From Gavia stellata (taxonomy: Eukaryota > Chordata > Aves > Gaviiformes > Gaviidae), in assembly GCF_030936135.1 (NCBI RefSeq), contig NC_082594.1:19712879-19776878 (forward strand): 64,000 nucleotides of DNA, given 5' to 3'. The notes under the pieces are model-generated. The model saw nothing but the letters and a program-made list of their open reading frames with translations, did no database searches and was not told where the DNA came from. Positions within the stretch are counted from its first letter, which is position 1, and each line of letters opens with the position of its first letter. Made by a program: the position numbers and the translations under genes. Shown here piece by piece: positions 50,097 through 62,057 of the stretch.

Positions 50097-51111
50097 ACTT
50101 CTGAAACAAAGAATTAAGCAGTGATGTATAAAATAAAGAGTCAGGACGTTCTGTATTTTTTTTGCTCCCTCTTTACTTAGTCAGCAATGAAGATTTTGGT
50201 ATTCTTTGTTCTGTTTTTCTCTCTACTAGTGAAGTTTGTTCTTTTGTCTCCTGACCATGAAATATCGACAACAGTAATGCAGCTTTACATTTTTCTTAAT
50301 TTCTTTTCTGAATACCCACTTCTCCTAGAGGATGGTTAAAATATTCCATTAAAAAGAAAAATCTTGTGTAATAAGAAGATAAAAACAGCTATTCTGGTTC
50401 TGAACAGGGATCAGACTCTTGCAGTGTATGTAAGTGGGCATGCAAGGAAGAGTAAGAACAGCACAGGTACTTTGGATATCTTCCCCTGAGCATACTCTTA
50501 GCTTCTGACCCTCTAGAGGTCAGGGGATTTCTTGAACATTATGCGATGCTCCTGTATGCTGCTTTTAGTGAATCTCTTCAAGTGCTTGCCCAGTCTCCTT
50601 GTGAACACATACAAGCAGTTTTTCCATCCATGACGCTTTGGTAAGAAGTTTTGCTGACCTGCTGTTTGTTATGTGAAAAGCTGCCTCCTGTTGTTGGTTG
50701 TGAACTACTTCTGTTGATATTCATATGATTTCCCATAGTTGTTAATACTAGAAAAGACAATGAACAGTTGATCCACAGTGCCCCACATTTATACCATTTT
50801 TGGTTCTGTCATTATCCTCTTAAGTTACCTTGTTTCCAGGCCAAAAATCCTTACCTCTAAGAACGCACTTTGACCCTATGTATTACTGTAGTTCTCCTTA
50901 CTTTTAGTGAATTTTCTGTTTTGTTTATTCCAGCTAGAAGAGTACTTCTAGGGAAAGGATTCTCAAATCTTTCTCTACAGAATGAAATTAATACTGCAGA
51001 TTCTTAGAGATGAAAGACAACATGTTGTGATGAATGTGAGAGTAGAAATGTAAGTTACCCAAGAACCTTGAGAAGAGTGTGTCTTATCTGGAAAGTTGAC
51101 GCTTAAGATGT

Positions 51112-51187
51112 CCCTGCTCACTGCAGGGGGAGTTGGACTAGATGACCTTCAAAGGTCCCTTGCAAGCCAAACTATGCTATGATTCTA
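51112..51187 (+). mobile_element. CR1 3' end fragment
   Basis: 'gggggagttggactagatgacc' and 'ttcaaaggtcccttgcaagcc' followed by '...actatgctatgattct' are the last ~75 bp of a CR1. It is strongly 5' truncated. Confidence 0.85.
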
Positions 51188-53468
51188 AGAACAAGAGAAA
51201 ATTCTTGGTTTGTATTAGGGCTACCTAAAAACATAGGGGATAGTACAGTACGAGGTTCCCTGATGTTGTCAGTGGAGGAAGCCTTTGAGTTACATAGACT
51301 ATTTTTGAGACACCTGTATAATGCTGATTGATTAAATACTTCCAGGTATGCTTTAATCTTTTTTATAACAGTGTTGTACTCCTTGGGTTTTGAATGGTTT
51401 TAATATTCAAACTTATAAGTTTGGGGAGTGCTGACAAGAGTAATAAAATGCAGGAAAAAGTTCAACTTGAAGGAGATAATGATTACGAGGTTTGGGGAGC
51501 AATAAATTTGAAGAGGTTTCAGGCCTTTTAATTTTTTTTTTTCTTCACTGGTGTCCTATCTCCTTCACTTGTGTAATAACAAGTTGAAACTTCTGATAAT
51601 GCAGAAATGCTCAAACATTCTTCTGAGTTGCTGTGACAAGAATAAAGTGAGAGCTTTGCTGTTAGGCTTTTGTTTCTACCCAGAGAATCTTCTGCATCCT
51701 TGGTATGTTTTTTGGAAATTCATGTTCTTTGTAATGTTGATAATTTAGATCTAAGTTTGCTAGATTATTACTAGATACTGGCAAAGTTTCTTCATGTTGC
51801 TTTTAAATCTGAAAGATCTAGGATGAAATCCGTAAACAACTCCAGTATTTTACGGATGTTTGAAATTTGGAAGTGGTGGACATGATGCTGCACTGCACTT
51901 TGTGTGCATCATCCTTTCTTGACATCAGTTAAATAATGAGATACTTGATGTTGGTTAGCAAAAGCTATTTCTACTTTCAAGGGATTTTTGTTGAAACGTG
52001 TGGTCTGTTGACACAATGAATCTTTTCTGATTATGTTCTGATCAGCTTACTATAAATTAATTCATTACAACCTGTATTTTCATCTTGCTGTCTCTTGAAG
52101 TCATCATGGCCTCAGTTTGATTTTTCTTTCAGACCTAGAACTTGCGAAAGCTTCACTTACCTGCGCATGGTTTTCTGATTATATTCCTGAATGCTCTTTG
52201 TTAAGCTGTTTGTCAGCATATTTGCACCAGTGCTTCTCGATTCACATTTTGGTTTATTCTAGAGGTACCAAGGCTATCTGTGCATGCAGGTTTTTTGATG
52301 GTTGTTGTCCATTAAGCTTGTTCCAAGAAGTCAAGTCCTCCGTAAATTGTGACCTCCTGTGTTCTCACTGGTAATATAACTTGAACTATTCTTGATGTCC
52401 TGCTTTTGTCTATTAGCCTGTCAGAGGAGATGAATGTATATTGGAAGAATAGCTCCAACTCATGGAACGATATAACTGCTGCATTTTGGTCTTGGTACTT
52501 AGTGTGAATTTTGTCAATATTGTGGCTGATTAGGAGGATTATTAGGTGCTGGGTAAAATTTTTAAAGGCACACAGAAAAAAATGAAATAAGATGGGAAGG
52601 AAGGATCCTGGAGTTGCGTAAAATAACCTTCTCTAGGTAGGAGCTTGATATCTTGACACATACTCCTTTTTGGAGGAAATCCACAGCAAAGGTTTCATCA
52701 AAACAACATCTGGAAATTGTGAAGTTGTGTGGTATCTTGAAATTTTGCTGGTCTCTGCAAGATGCTACACCCAATTTGTGGCAGAGGCATGTCTATTTGT
52801 ACGTTTTTGTGTACATGTTTTAATACAGGAAAGATGATACGTGTTATAAAACTGTAAGTTTCTTCTCTGGCTGGCTGTAAGACTGGATTTAGCTAGTTCT
52901 CAAATGTAAGTAGTTAAAGATAGGACGAGTGAAGATACCCACTGAGGCTTCTGTTACTCTGAACAAAGTGAAGCATCTATGAAACATGCTTTGCCTTTCC
53001 TTCCCTCTTCAATCCTTGAGAAGAGGGAAAGAGGGAGAGGTAGTGCCAAAATTATTCCTCAACAGAAGGGAAGAAATCTTAAGTGCCTAAGTGTCAATAG
53101 GGTATTTTCTAGTACTCAATAAGAAGAGAGTCTGTCTGATAGGAGACTGGTCACTGTTCAGATGAGGAATTCTCTGTGATCACTGTCAAAACCATGATAC
53201 TATTTTTGTGGGCAGGGAAGGTGTCTAGACAGTTTTTTCTGAAATTTGCTTTATAGTGCTTGAGATGTTTGCCTAACACTGAAGTATGTAATACATGTAG
53301 CAGATGAGAACTATTGATTTTGTGTGCTGTCATTGGTATTACTGCTTGGTGCGACTTTTCTGTGCTTTTTATAGAACATTTGTTCCCTTCTGTGAAAAGT
53401 GTTGAGTGACTGACTGCTGTGTTGAGAGATGTCAAAATTGAATCTTAGCAGGTTCACGGAGTCACAGT

Positions 53469-53490
53469 TCCTCATTGGATCCAATGAGGA
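53469..53490. repeat. 22-bp perfect palindrome
   Basis: The sequence 'tcctcattgg' is followed directly by 'atccaatgagga', giving a perfect self-complementary 22-mer centred on GGATCC with CATTGG/CCAATG arms. Outer pieces 'agttcct' and 'aggaact' pair imperfectly around it. Confidence 0.95.
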
Positions 53491-54137
53491 GCATAGGAAC
53501 TCTGCAGTGTGTTTCTCCTGCCTGGAAGAGTGGAACTAGGAGAGTTGAGAAGTTAGAGGTTCTCCCCACAGTGCTGTTACCAAGAAACTGCTACACCTAG
53601 CTCATACTTGATAATATTAAGGATGTTATCATTTGGAGAGTACAATTTTTTTTCCAAGTTTAGCACCTTTATTTATCCTTCATCTTTGCTGTGCCAGACT
53701 CCTGTTTATTTTCTTAAAACCGTTGTCCTATCAACAAGGAGAGAGGAACAGCGCTGTTTCAAACTCTCCGACTCAGCACAACTTGCTATATACTTTCACC
53801 ACAGCTCACAGTTTGCAGATTGTGGAGTTTGGGATGGATTTTTTTTGTTGGTTGGTTGCTTGGGTTTTTTGAGGGGTGTGTGTTTTTGTTTTTTGTCTTT
53901 ACACAGAAGTTTAGTTTTAGCCAGGTTCCCCCCAGGAATGAGAGACCCAACCGTAGTGCTGAATGCTCTTGAGAGGATGATCGTTAGAGTTAGTTAATGT
54001 AGGAAGGTTCTGATGGGGGAGCAAATTGCAGAAGTAATTAAGTAAGTTTTCCTCTGTGTTCATAATACCATAATTTAAAACCAAAAGCCAAACATAGTTT
54101 TAACTAATGCATTGTTTTGCTTTGTTTTATGTTTTAG

Positions 54138-54288
54138 AAATATGGCAAATTAACATCTTGTACTGGCTGCAGAGCTCAGTGCAGGTTTTTTGACATGACT
54201 CAGTGCATAGGACCTAATGGATATATGGAGCCATACTGCTCAACTGCATGCATGAACACACACAAATCAAAATATGCAAAATCACAAA
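54138..54288 (+). CDS. ZMYM2: ZMYM2 coding exon 5 (MYM finger 5)
   Basis: The acceptor is 'tttgttttatgttttag' and the donor 'cacaaa|gtaagt' is strong. It enters in phase 0 and leaves in phase 1. It begins KYGKLTSCTGC and contains the whole of MYM finger 5: Cys513/Cys516 and Cys539/Cys543 in EPYCSTACMN, with further Cys at 520 and 528. Numbers assume direct joining to the previous exon. In human ZMYM2 this finger starts about 24 residues later, which suggests one exon is missing from the count. The exon carries one complete finger, unlike exons 2-4 where introns fall within fingers. Confidence 0.97.
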
Positions 54289-55065
54289 GTAAGTGAAAAG
54301 GATGATGGATTTTCATCACTGATAAGAGTAGATTTTTTTTTTTTTAAAGTTTGAACACTGGGGGTGGGTTGTTTTGTTTTAGAATCAATCTATGCAAATA
54401 TGGCTATAGGTTTTTAAACTTATTTAAAAAAAAAAGGAAAAAGATCATCTTATATTCAACACTAGTAAATGGACCCATCATGGGTCATTTTCCCTGCTGG
54501 CCGCCTTTTTGCTTGATGTCGGAAACCATTTTCAACTGTCTTGAGGCTTCTGGGGAAAAAATGTTGAGACATAATGTGCTCTGTTGTGTCACAGAATCAT
54601 AGTGCAATTTTCATGCATATGAATTAATATTCTCTTGTCTGTGATCCAACCCCACTCCTGAAGCAACAATTGGAGAAGGATGGAGGTAGTTATAATGTAT
54701 ATGGATATTCTTTAGGTAAGAGTTTTTAATCTGGGTGAAAGGAACTGGTAAATAACTCAAAACGTGTGTTCTTTAATATGCAAAGCAGGCATTAGATCTT
54801 AATTCAGCTAACTCAAAGTTGAAAGTGCTCTAGTGAATTTTATAGAAGGTGCTATTTCATATTTAACGCTGGTCTTCAATGGAAGAATTCAGCAAAACCT
54901 CTGCAATTTCTTTAGTTTTATGTGACTTACAGAAGCTGACTGGAAAACAGACAAATCTTAACTTTTTACATTGAAATGTGGGAAGAACTGACCTGTAATC
55001 CAGTGGGGTTCTTTTACGCTACTATTTGGTGTTTATTTTGTTTGTAAACTACGTTTTTTTTTTAG
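54289..55065 (+). other. ZMYM2: ZMYM2 intron 7
   Basis: A 777-bp intron with a strong donor and an acceptor of ten T plus 'ag'. It holds T- and A-runs and no recognisable element apart from a doubtful CR1-like scrap near 54591. Confidence 0.9.
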
Positions 55066-55181
55066 GTATGGGAATTATTTGCCACTTTTGTAAACGAAAC
55101 TCTTTACCTCAGTATCAAGCCACAATGCCTGATGGAAAACTGTACAACTTTTGCAGTTCCAGTTGTGTAGCTAAATTTCAG
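55066..55181 (+). CDS. ZMYM2: ZMYM2 coding exon 6 (MYM finger 6)
   Basis: The acceptor is 'acgttttttttttag'. The exon's first two bases complete a Ser codon, then MGIICHFCKRNSLPQYQ follows. The donor 'ttcag|gttagc' leaves in phase 0. It holds the whole of MYM finger 6: Cys561/Cys564 and Cys585/Cys589 in FCSSSCVAKFQ. Human has Leu where this bird has Met after the Ser. Otherwise conservation is almost complete. Confidence 0.97.
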
Positions 55182-56830
55182 GTTAGCTGTTGTGTTAAAT
55201 CTTTTCCTCCCTAAATATTTGTGTACCTGTGTTTGTGTTAAGTATTTGCATATTAAACTAACTTGCTTGTATATACATGTTTATGAGTTACAATTAACAT
55301 AACAGATGCTTCTGGCTCATAACCATTTCTTTGATCAAAGTACTGTTTCATAGTGATAACACTAGCCACTATCTTAAACTTCGAAAATCGGATAACAACA
55401 ACCCATTTCTTCTTGATACCCTAAGAAAACGCAGAGCAATATCCCAGCTCATCTTATTTTTACCACCCCAGTCTCTTTATGGAGATGAGCCTTGCTGTTT
55501 TGCATTGAAGATCAACAAATTTCATCTCTTTTATACTAAATACAGTAACAGAATTCTTGTGTTGAATATGGTACTAACAAAGGTGTGTCATGGGGAATAG
55601 TGACCGCCTGTGAAATGAAAGGTTAGAGCCTAAGCCATTAGAACGTTTATGGATGAAACTAGCCGTTTAAATTATGTCAAGAAACCAAAGTGTTCCAAGC
55701 CTAATGATAGGCACACTGGAAGAGGCTGCTATGCTTTTTGAAAGTATAATATTTTTAATACTAAAAATAATTATTTTAATTATTTTAATAGTAATAAAAT
55801 ATTAATATTTTAACATAATATTTTAATGTTAACTTTTAAGGTTAAAGTATATGTAAAATCTGTTGTAGTGATTAATCTGTAGGTGATCAAAGAACATTTT
55901 AAAAGAAAATACTACAATTTTTTTAAAAACAGCTTTCCCAGATGTGCACTGTGTGATTGATAATTGCCTTCTCACGTGTTTTTGAACAGTTATACCCATA
56001 CAGGGTTTTCCCATTTGTCCTTAAACTTCGCTGTTTTCTGTCAACTGGAAAGCAAATCAGTTTCTTAATTGCGTCCTTAATATATCCTGGATAGGACCTC
56101 CATCATGTAGCCCTGTTCTGTGCTTCCATGCTAACCAGTGTAGTAGATGTCTGTCAGTAGAACTGATGAACAAACTAGATATACGGATTGTTAGTATGTA
56201 ATGACACATCTGTAATACTTCTTGCAAACTCATTCGGCATTATTTTATTCTACATGGACTTACAATTGATTGCAGCCCCAAGAACTCTCAGAACAAAACC
56301 TTTCTGGTATTTGAGTGAGAAAAATAAAGCTATTGAATGACAAATACAGCCTGGGCCTTCTTGGATTTGCAGATAAGTCAAGGTGAAGCAACATTATTGA
56401 ATATAACTGCCGGATCAGTTGATGCTGGTTGTGAGTTTCTGATCTTACTGAGACCTTGCTGATGCTTCTGTTGCAGTTTTAGTGCTACATGTAGATTTGT
56501 CTCTTTAATGTTGTAGTGTAGTTTAATTAGAGCAGCCACAGAGTCTGTGAGTTCTCAGTAAAGACCCAAGAACGGGTAGGTGGTCACTTGCTTACAGTTA
56601 GTTTGCTCAAACATCTCTGTCAGATTCTGACTTTTGATAGTTTTTATATATTCACTGTCTAGAAGAGTAAAATGTGTTCACCATTAGTTAAGAGTTGATT
56701 GTATGAGGACAGCTTATTTGTTCTGTTCATTTAGTATTTAGATGGAAAGGATGGTATACCACAATGTGAGCATTGGACTGTAAGTGTTCCCTTGAGGCTT
56801 TTTTATACGTTGTGATACATAAGGGATCAA

Positions 56831-56860
56831 ACCTAAATTGAGAAAACCTAAATTGAGAAA
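56831..56860. repeat. 15-bp perfect tandem pair
   Basis: The unit 'acctaaattgagaaa' occurs twice in a row. Confidence 0.9.
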
Positions 56861-58616
56861 ATGATTTAATCCATTTGGTCAATTGCAATGCTTTCTGCAA
56901 TGATATTTTGAAAAAATGGCTGATTTACTATGGTGCTCCATATTTTTCACTGTTTACTAATGCAGATAACTCTTGTTTTAATTTTCTGGCATTGTATTAA
57001 TCCCTTTTACTTACTGTGCCTGTTCTTCCTATATGTTTTTCTTTTGTTAGGGTTACCCTTCTCGGAACAGAATAACTGCTGTTTCAGGTCTGTGTTGCCC
57101 TTCTGCAAAAATTTTAGTCCTTTTGGTTTACAAATGGGTTGGAATATTTAAATTCCCAATTTGTTTACAGTACTTTAGGGTTGATTGTTTTTTATGTTAT
57201 GAATAACCTTTTGTTTCTAGCTAACTGTTGTTTTAATGCATTAAAATATTTGAAAGATTCAGCTGAGCTGCTTGTTGTGCAATGTATGTCCATATCTATA
57301 GTCTCCTTTGTGCGAACAGCTTGCAAGAGCATTCATCCTTGTAATAAAGAGGGTAAAAGAGGGAGAATAGCCTGCTTGATGTGATTTTGTTTGGTAGTTG
57401 GTGGTAGAATAGTGTGACTGTATCTTGTCATCTTTCATGCTGTCTTGGAGAATGTTATTGCGGAGTTAAGGACGGAACTGTTCCCAAGTTGTATTGTTTT
57501 AAGCCAGTTTTGCTATTGGTACCTTTACTGGGTCAGTTGAAGATCTTGCTCTGAACTTGTCTCTTGAAGAAAAATAAACTGCTAATTTATTTATTGTGAA
57601 TGTGGAGGCTGTAGTACAAATGTCTTCCCAAAGTCAGCGAATGTATAAGTGTCTTAAAGTACAGGCTATCTTGCAAAACATGAGTCTGTGCAAAATTTTC
57701 AGAAAATTTGTGCTGAAGCTTTGATTGATTCCCCCCCCCCCAGTTTATGGATGTATGTGGAGAGTTGTAGGACTAGTATGTCTAAGAATAAGTACAATGT
57801 TTTTTAGCAGGTTACTCACTCTGGTTATTCACTAATGTTGTGTCCTCTTTCAGCATCATTATGGTGTCTGTAAGTGTTCTTTGTTACATACCTCTTTCTC
57901 ACACACAGAGATACATGTCTTTTAAAAAAGCAGTATGTTGCAGTGGGAAGTGTGGAGGAAGCTTGGCATGCTTGTCACAGAAATATTTTTCCAAATTTGA
58001 TCATAATAAAAATATTTGAGTCTTCCATGCTGAGGCTGGAAGGTCTGTGTGTGCATGAGCGTAAGAGGAGCGTTTGATTCCTTCCCTGTTTAATTTGGTG
58101 CCTCTGATTTTGCTTGTGGAACAGTTCTAGTGGCTATTCGTATTTAGAAGATTCCTCGTACGTATTTGCTTCTCTTTTTCACGTTAAGAACAACCTAATT
58201 CTTTCAATGTTATTTTTTAAGTAGAAAAAAAACCCTGACCACAGTCTGGTTGCCTACTAGCCCTTCCACATATACATTTATGTACAGAAATGTTTCCACA
58301 ATTTGATTTTTGTGTTGCTGTGAGCAAGGATAACCCCCTCTATCGCTTATGCTGCAGTGGCAGGGGCAGACCAGAAACTGTGCTACTACGCTCGTCTTCT
58401 CAGAGGAGTCCTAGGCTGTGTCTGTCTACTGTTCATTAGTAATTTAGCAGCTTAGAGCAGTTTGAGGTGGTTGCATTGAAGGCGGAAAAGGGCTTTACAA
58501 TGATTTTTCACTTTGCTTGGTACTTCCCATGCTCCTGTTGTTCAGGGCAGGCTCAAGAAAAGTCAGATTAAACAAAACTGTTTCTTGATTTAATCTAAGA
58601 TATTCTAAAGAGCAAA

Positions 58617-58642
58617 TATATATATATATATAGAGAGAGAGA
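58617..58642. repeat. (TA)8 (GA)5 microsatellite
   Basis: Eight TA units run directly into five GA units. Confidence 0.9.
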
Positions 58643-61182
58643 TGATTTCAAAGATATCTTTGATAAAGCACAACATGGATAAAACCTTGCTGTTCGGGGT
58701 GACATGTGAAAGATTTTAGTGAATTTATGATCTCTTTGCTGCATTATTCTTTCTGTCAAATAATGCTACCAAATAATTCCTAAAGATATTCTCTATTCTA
58801 AGCATCTTGTGAGTTAGAGGAGAAGCAAGATGATGAAAATATTGTGTGCATGTCATCTTGACTCATTAAAATACTATACAGAAGCAGTCCTTAATTGTAA
58901 TCAGGATAATAGAAACTTTGAGAAGGCATAAAAAATCATCATGTGATTAACCATTGTTTTTACAACCATCTTCTGCTTGGTTTAGAGCTTTCAGTAATAT
59001 GAATTCAGTTCTTTACTGAGTTCTGTGGGAAGATAATTTAGTCAACCTTAGGAGTTTGTGATAAAAAACCACTGGTTTTGTTTTAGAAGCAGTAATGCTT
59101 AATTGTTTAGATTTTTTTTATCTACAGTTAGATGTACGTATTCTTTAAAACAAGTTTTAATTTTAAACAGATTCAAACTCCATTGTTCTCACATCTCTAG
59201 CTTTTGTTATTGTTCAATTACCAGCCCCCTAGACTATGTAGGGCCTAAATTTCTACCACAGTAAACAGTTGGGAAAAGAAATAAAAGAAGTTAACAGTAC
59301 CATACATCAGAAAATAACAAAAAAGCATGTTTTACTTGTAGCCCTCACAATAGGGTGTTTTGGTCCCATATTTAAAGGTAATTATAAACATCAAAAAATA
59401 CAGTTGCTTTTCACTTGATGAGCACTTAAATATATTTCATCTTCATTCATCCCTCTGACTTCAGTGTTTCTGTACAAGTAGTCACATCTGCTAGTTCTTT
59501 AACATTTCCTTCATTCCTCAACTGGAGGTGGTGCATATACTTGCTTCTTCATTTCTTTTTGTTCTCAACCAGAACTTCTAGGACTTTCATTGTGCTTGCA
59601 TAACCCATATGGCAGCACATGTTGAGAATGGTGTTTGCTCTGTGAAGGAACCTGCAAATACACAGATTGGACCTTGACCTTAAAATGCCTTTGTGGCTCC
59701 CATGTTAGCACAAGTTTTCAGCTACCTATTTAGAGCAGCCATAGTCTAGCAAACCGCTCTAAACCACAGGGACATTTGCTGGATATAGTGGGGAAAAATA
59801 TGACAATACTGTATGTGGGCATCAGACTGTGTTAAAGTTGTTATGGGACAATGGACCGTTGAGATAAAGGTGGCATCTTTTCTGCTGTATGTGGCATTTT
59901 GTTCTCGGGTCCTGTCCGTGATTGGCAAATGTGCATGACTTTAATGTCTGCAAACTCCTGATACAGAATTAGTGCATCTGCATAAAATGATACTGTTTGC
60001 ACTGCTAGCTAGCACTCAGCAGTACCAGTCCACTTATGTGAGGGGTTATATCAGTAATCAGTCTCATCACAGTTTTGGGTTTTTTTAGTGTAGGTGAACC
60101 CTTAGTAACATGAGAGTCTGAAGAAAAGTATCCTGTAACAGAAATGTTTTTACTTTTTCACTGTTACAAGGTGGAGAGGTAGTAACAAATCTGTCTGAAG
60201 AGAACTTGTCATCTTTAAATACATTTGTCTTGTTGCAAACGGCGTGGGAAAGTTTGTTGAGAAGATGGACATAAGAAATTTGTCCTCTGGATTCTTCAAG
60301 TGACTATGATCACTACTGATTCAAATTTTATCTTGAACATTGCATGTGCAATACACCAATAGTTGTTGCTTGATCTAGGGAACGTGCAAAAGACTTATGT
60401 TCTGTCGACATATAAGACCTACTGGAAGACTACAGATACTGTAAAATTGAATTCTCTATCTACTGATTGCCTCAGAAATGCATTAAGTGAATTATTCAGT
60501 TACAGAATTAAATTTTCATACCTACACATGCAATCTATAGTATTTTTCTCAATCTGAAAACCGTTAATTGTTTAGGGGCTTGCTGTTTGAATGATTGCAT
60601 CTTCCTGCCATGGTGATTGAGGCCAGCTAGGACTATTAGCTAGTTTTCTCTTTAATCTGAGTAGATGCAGAGTTTCTTACTGAAGGCCTTTTACTTTAGT
60701 ATTTATATTTTCAAGTGGTATGCTTAGGTAAGGTGTTGATAATCTGCCTTTGTGAGGTTTGGATTTGAAAATACTTGTTTATAGGTCTTTGAACTTCTGT
60801 GACCAAAATAAGGCAAGCTGTGAAACATATTTATCTGAAAATACATGTTTTGTGATTAACAGTTGTTCAGTTCTGGGAGACTGGTTTTTTTGGCAGTTAT
60901 AATTACCCTTAAATCACAGGCATTAGAAAGGTAAAGTAAAAGCAATACAACCTTGAAGTAATTACAGTGGAAGTGTGGGTAAAGATTTGAGATTGGAAAA
61001 CCTAAGATGACGAGGAAGAAGGAATTAAGGGAGAAGACTAACCTGTTGTGCTTTTGCCAGAAATGCTCCTGAGTTTATTTATAAACTCTCAAATTCTCAA
61101 ACGCTATAGGCTTAATTGAAAAAACACATTTTAAAAGTAACTTACTTTGTAAGTGATGTGTATGTATATTTGTGTTTTTCAG

Positions 61183-61299
61183 ACTCTCAGTGTGCAGTCT
61201 TCAACAAATGGTCAGTTTGTCTCTCCCAGTGATATTCAGTTGAAATGTAATTATTGCAAAAGTTCTTTTTGTTCAAAGCCAGAAGTACTGGAATGGGAG
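61183..61299 (+). CDS. ZMYM2: ZMYM2 coding exon 7 (first half of MYM finger 7)
   Basis: The acceptor is 'tatttgtgtttttcag' and the donor 'tgggag|gtaagg' is strong; both ends are phase 0, 39 codons. It starts TLSVQSSTNGQFVSPSD, a linker in which several positions differ from human, then LKCNYCKSSFCSKPEVLEWE. This gives the CxxC (616/619) and an extra Cys624 of MYM finger 7. Confidence 0.97.
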
Positions 61300-61906
61300 G
61301 TAAGGGTGTTTTTGGTGTTGGTTTTAGAATGATGAAGTGTTTAAAAGTTGAAACCTGTAACTCCAATACAATTTTTCAGATAGCTATTTTATAAGGTATT
61401 GAAGCTTAAAAAATTAAGTTAATAAAAATCGACCTGGTTCTGTAGAATATCATTTAACTTCGGTATGGATAAAAGCAGAAGTCTTTGTTCATAAATAACA
61501 AATACAAAAGCATCTGTGGAATTTAAAGAAGAATGTAATAGATCAGCTATAAGTTTGAAATCTGCTTTCATCTTCAGTTATTGTATGACTGTAGATATTA
61601 TAGACCATTGTTACTTCTCTCAGTTCATAGAAAAGTGTATCTGAAGAGGATATGCTAAGATTGATTGGCATATTTTCTGTTTAGCATTTTCATATGAAAT
61701 TGAGTATTTGTAGCACTCACTGTCAGCTTGAGTGAGAGTTGTTAATTTTTAGCATTAGAAGTCATACCCTAATTGTGCGTTTGCACTTCTGTTTACTTTG
61801 CATGTTAAAGTTGTGTCTTAGTGCAACTTTAATAGTTTGCCATTATCCAGACCTTAAGATTTTATGCATTAACCCTATTCGTCACGCTTTGCAACTTTGC
61901 ATTTAG
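61300..61906 (+). other. ZMYM2: ZMYM2 intron 9
   Basis: A 607-bp intron splitting MYM finger 7. The acceptor 'tttgcatttag' has a fairly short pyrimidine tract. No other feature seen. Confidence 0.9.
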
Positions 61907-62057
61907 AACAAAGTGTATCAGTTCTGCAGCAGAGCATGTTCTGATGATTATAAGAAACTGCACTGCATAGTTACATACTGTGAATACTGTCAAGAAGAGA
62001 AAACGCTGCATGAGACGGTGAATTTCTCTGGCATCAAAAGACCCTTCTGTAGTGAAG
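61907..62057 (+). CDS. ZMYM2: ZMYM2 coding exon 8 (rest of MYM finger 7, most of finger 8)
   Basis: It begins NKVYQFCSRACSDDYKK, which completes MYM finger 7 (Cys640, Cys644). It then carries finger 8: VTYCEYCQEEKTLHETVNF with Cys658/Cys661, then KRPFCSEG with Cys681. The donor 'gaag|gtatgt' leaves in phase 1 in the middle of the Gly codon, so the last Cys of finger 8 is on the next exon outside the window. This is residue 683 by direct joining; the full protein is about 1370 residues in human, so about half is missing here because the window ends. Confidence 0.97.

Larger units (their letters stand above)
41133..54137 (+). other. ZMYM2: ZMYM2 intron 6 (13 kb, may hide an exon)
   Basis: Thirteen kb of AT-rich sequence. 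It contains a 245-bp tandem duplication (41993-42483), a composite CR1 (49245-50096), a CR1 3' stub (51112-51187) and a 22-bp palindrome (53469-53490). Both flanking exons are in phase 0, so they join in frame. From the human protein I would expect a further phase 0-0 exon of about 72 bp in here. I did not find it by eye. Confidence 0.7.
55182..61182 (+). other. ZMYM2: ZMYM2 intron 8
   Basis: Six kb, AT-rich. It contains a very AT-rich patch at 55745-55850, a perfect 15-bp tandem pair at 56831-56860, a C11 run at 57731 and a (TA)8/(GA)5 microsatellite at 58617-58642. No CR1 or exon-like block was recognised. Confidence 0.85.

Noticed and set aside
53608..53997. A 129-codon frame in intron 6
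   Set aside because: T-rich sequence giving a hydrophobic product without a known family and without gene context.
54591..54670. 'cacagaatcatag' and 'gatccaaccccactcctg' as a reverse CR1 tail
   Set aside because: Too short and too far apart to separate from chance.
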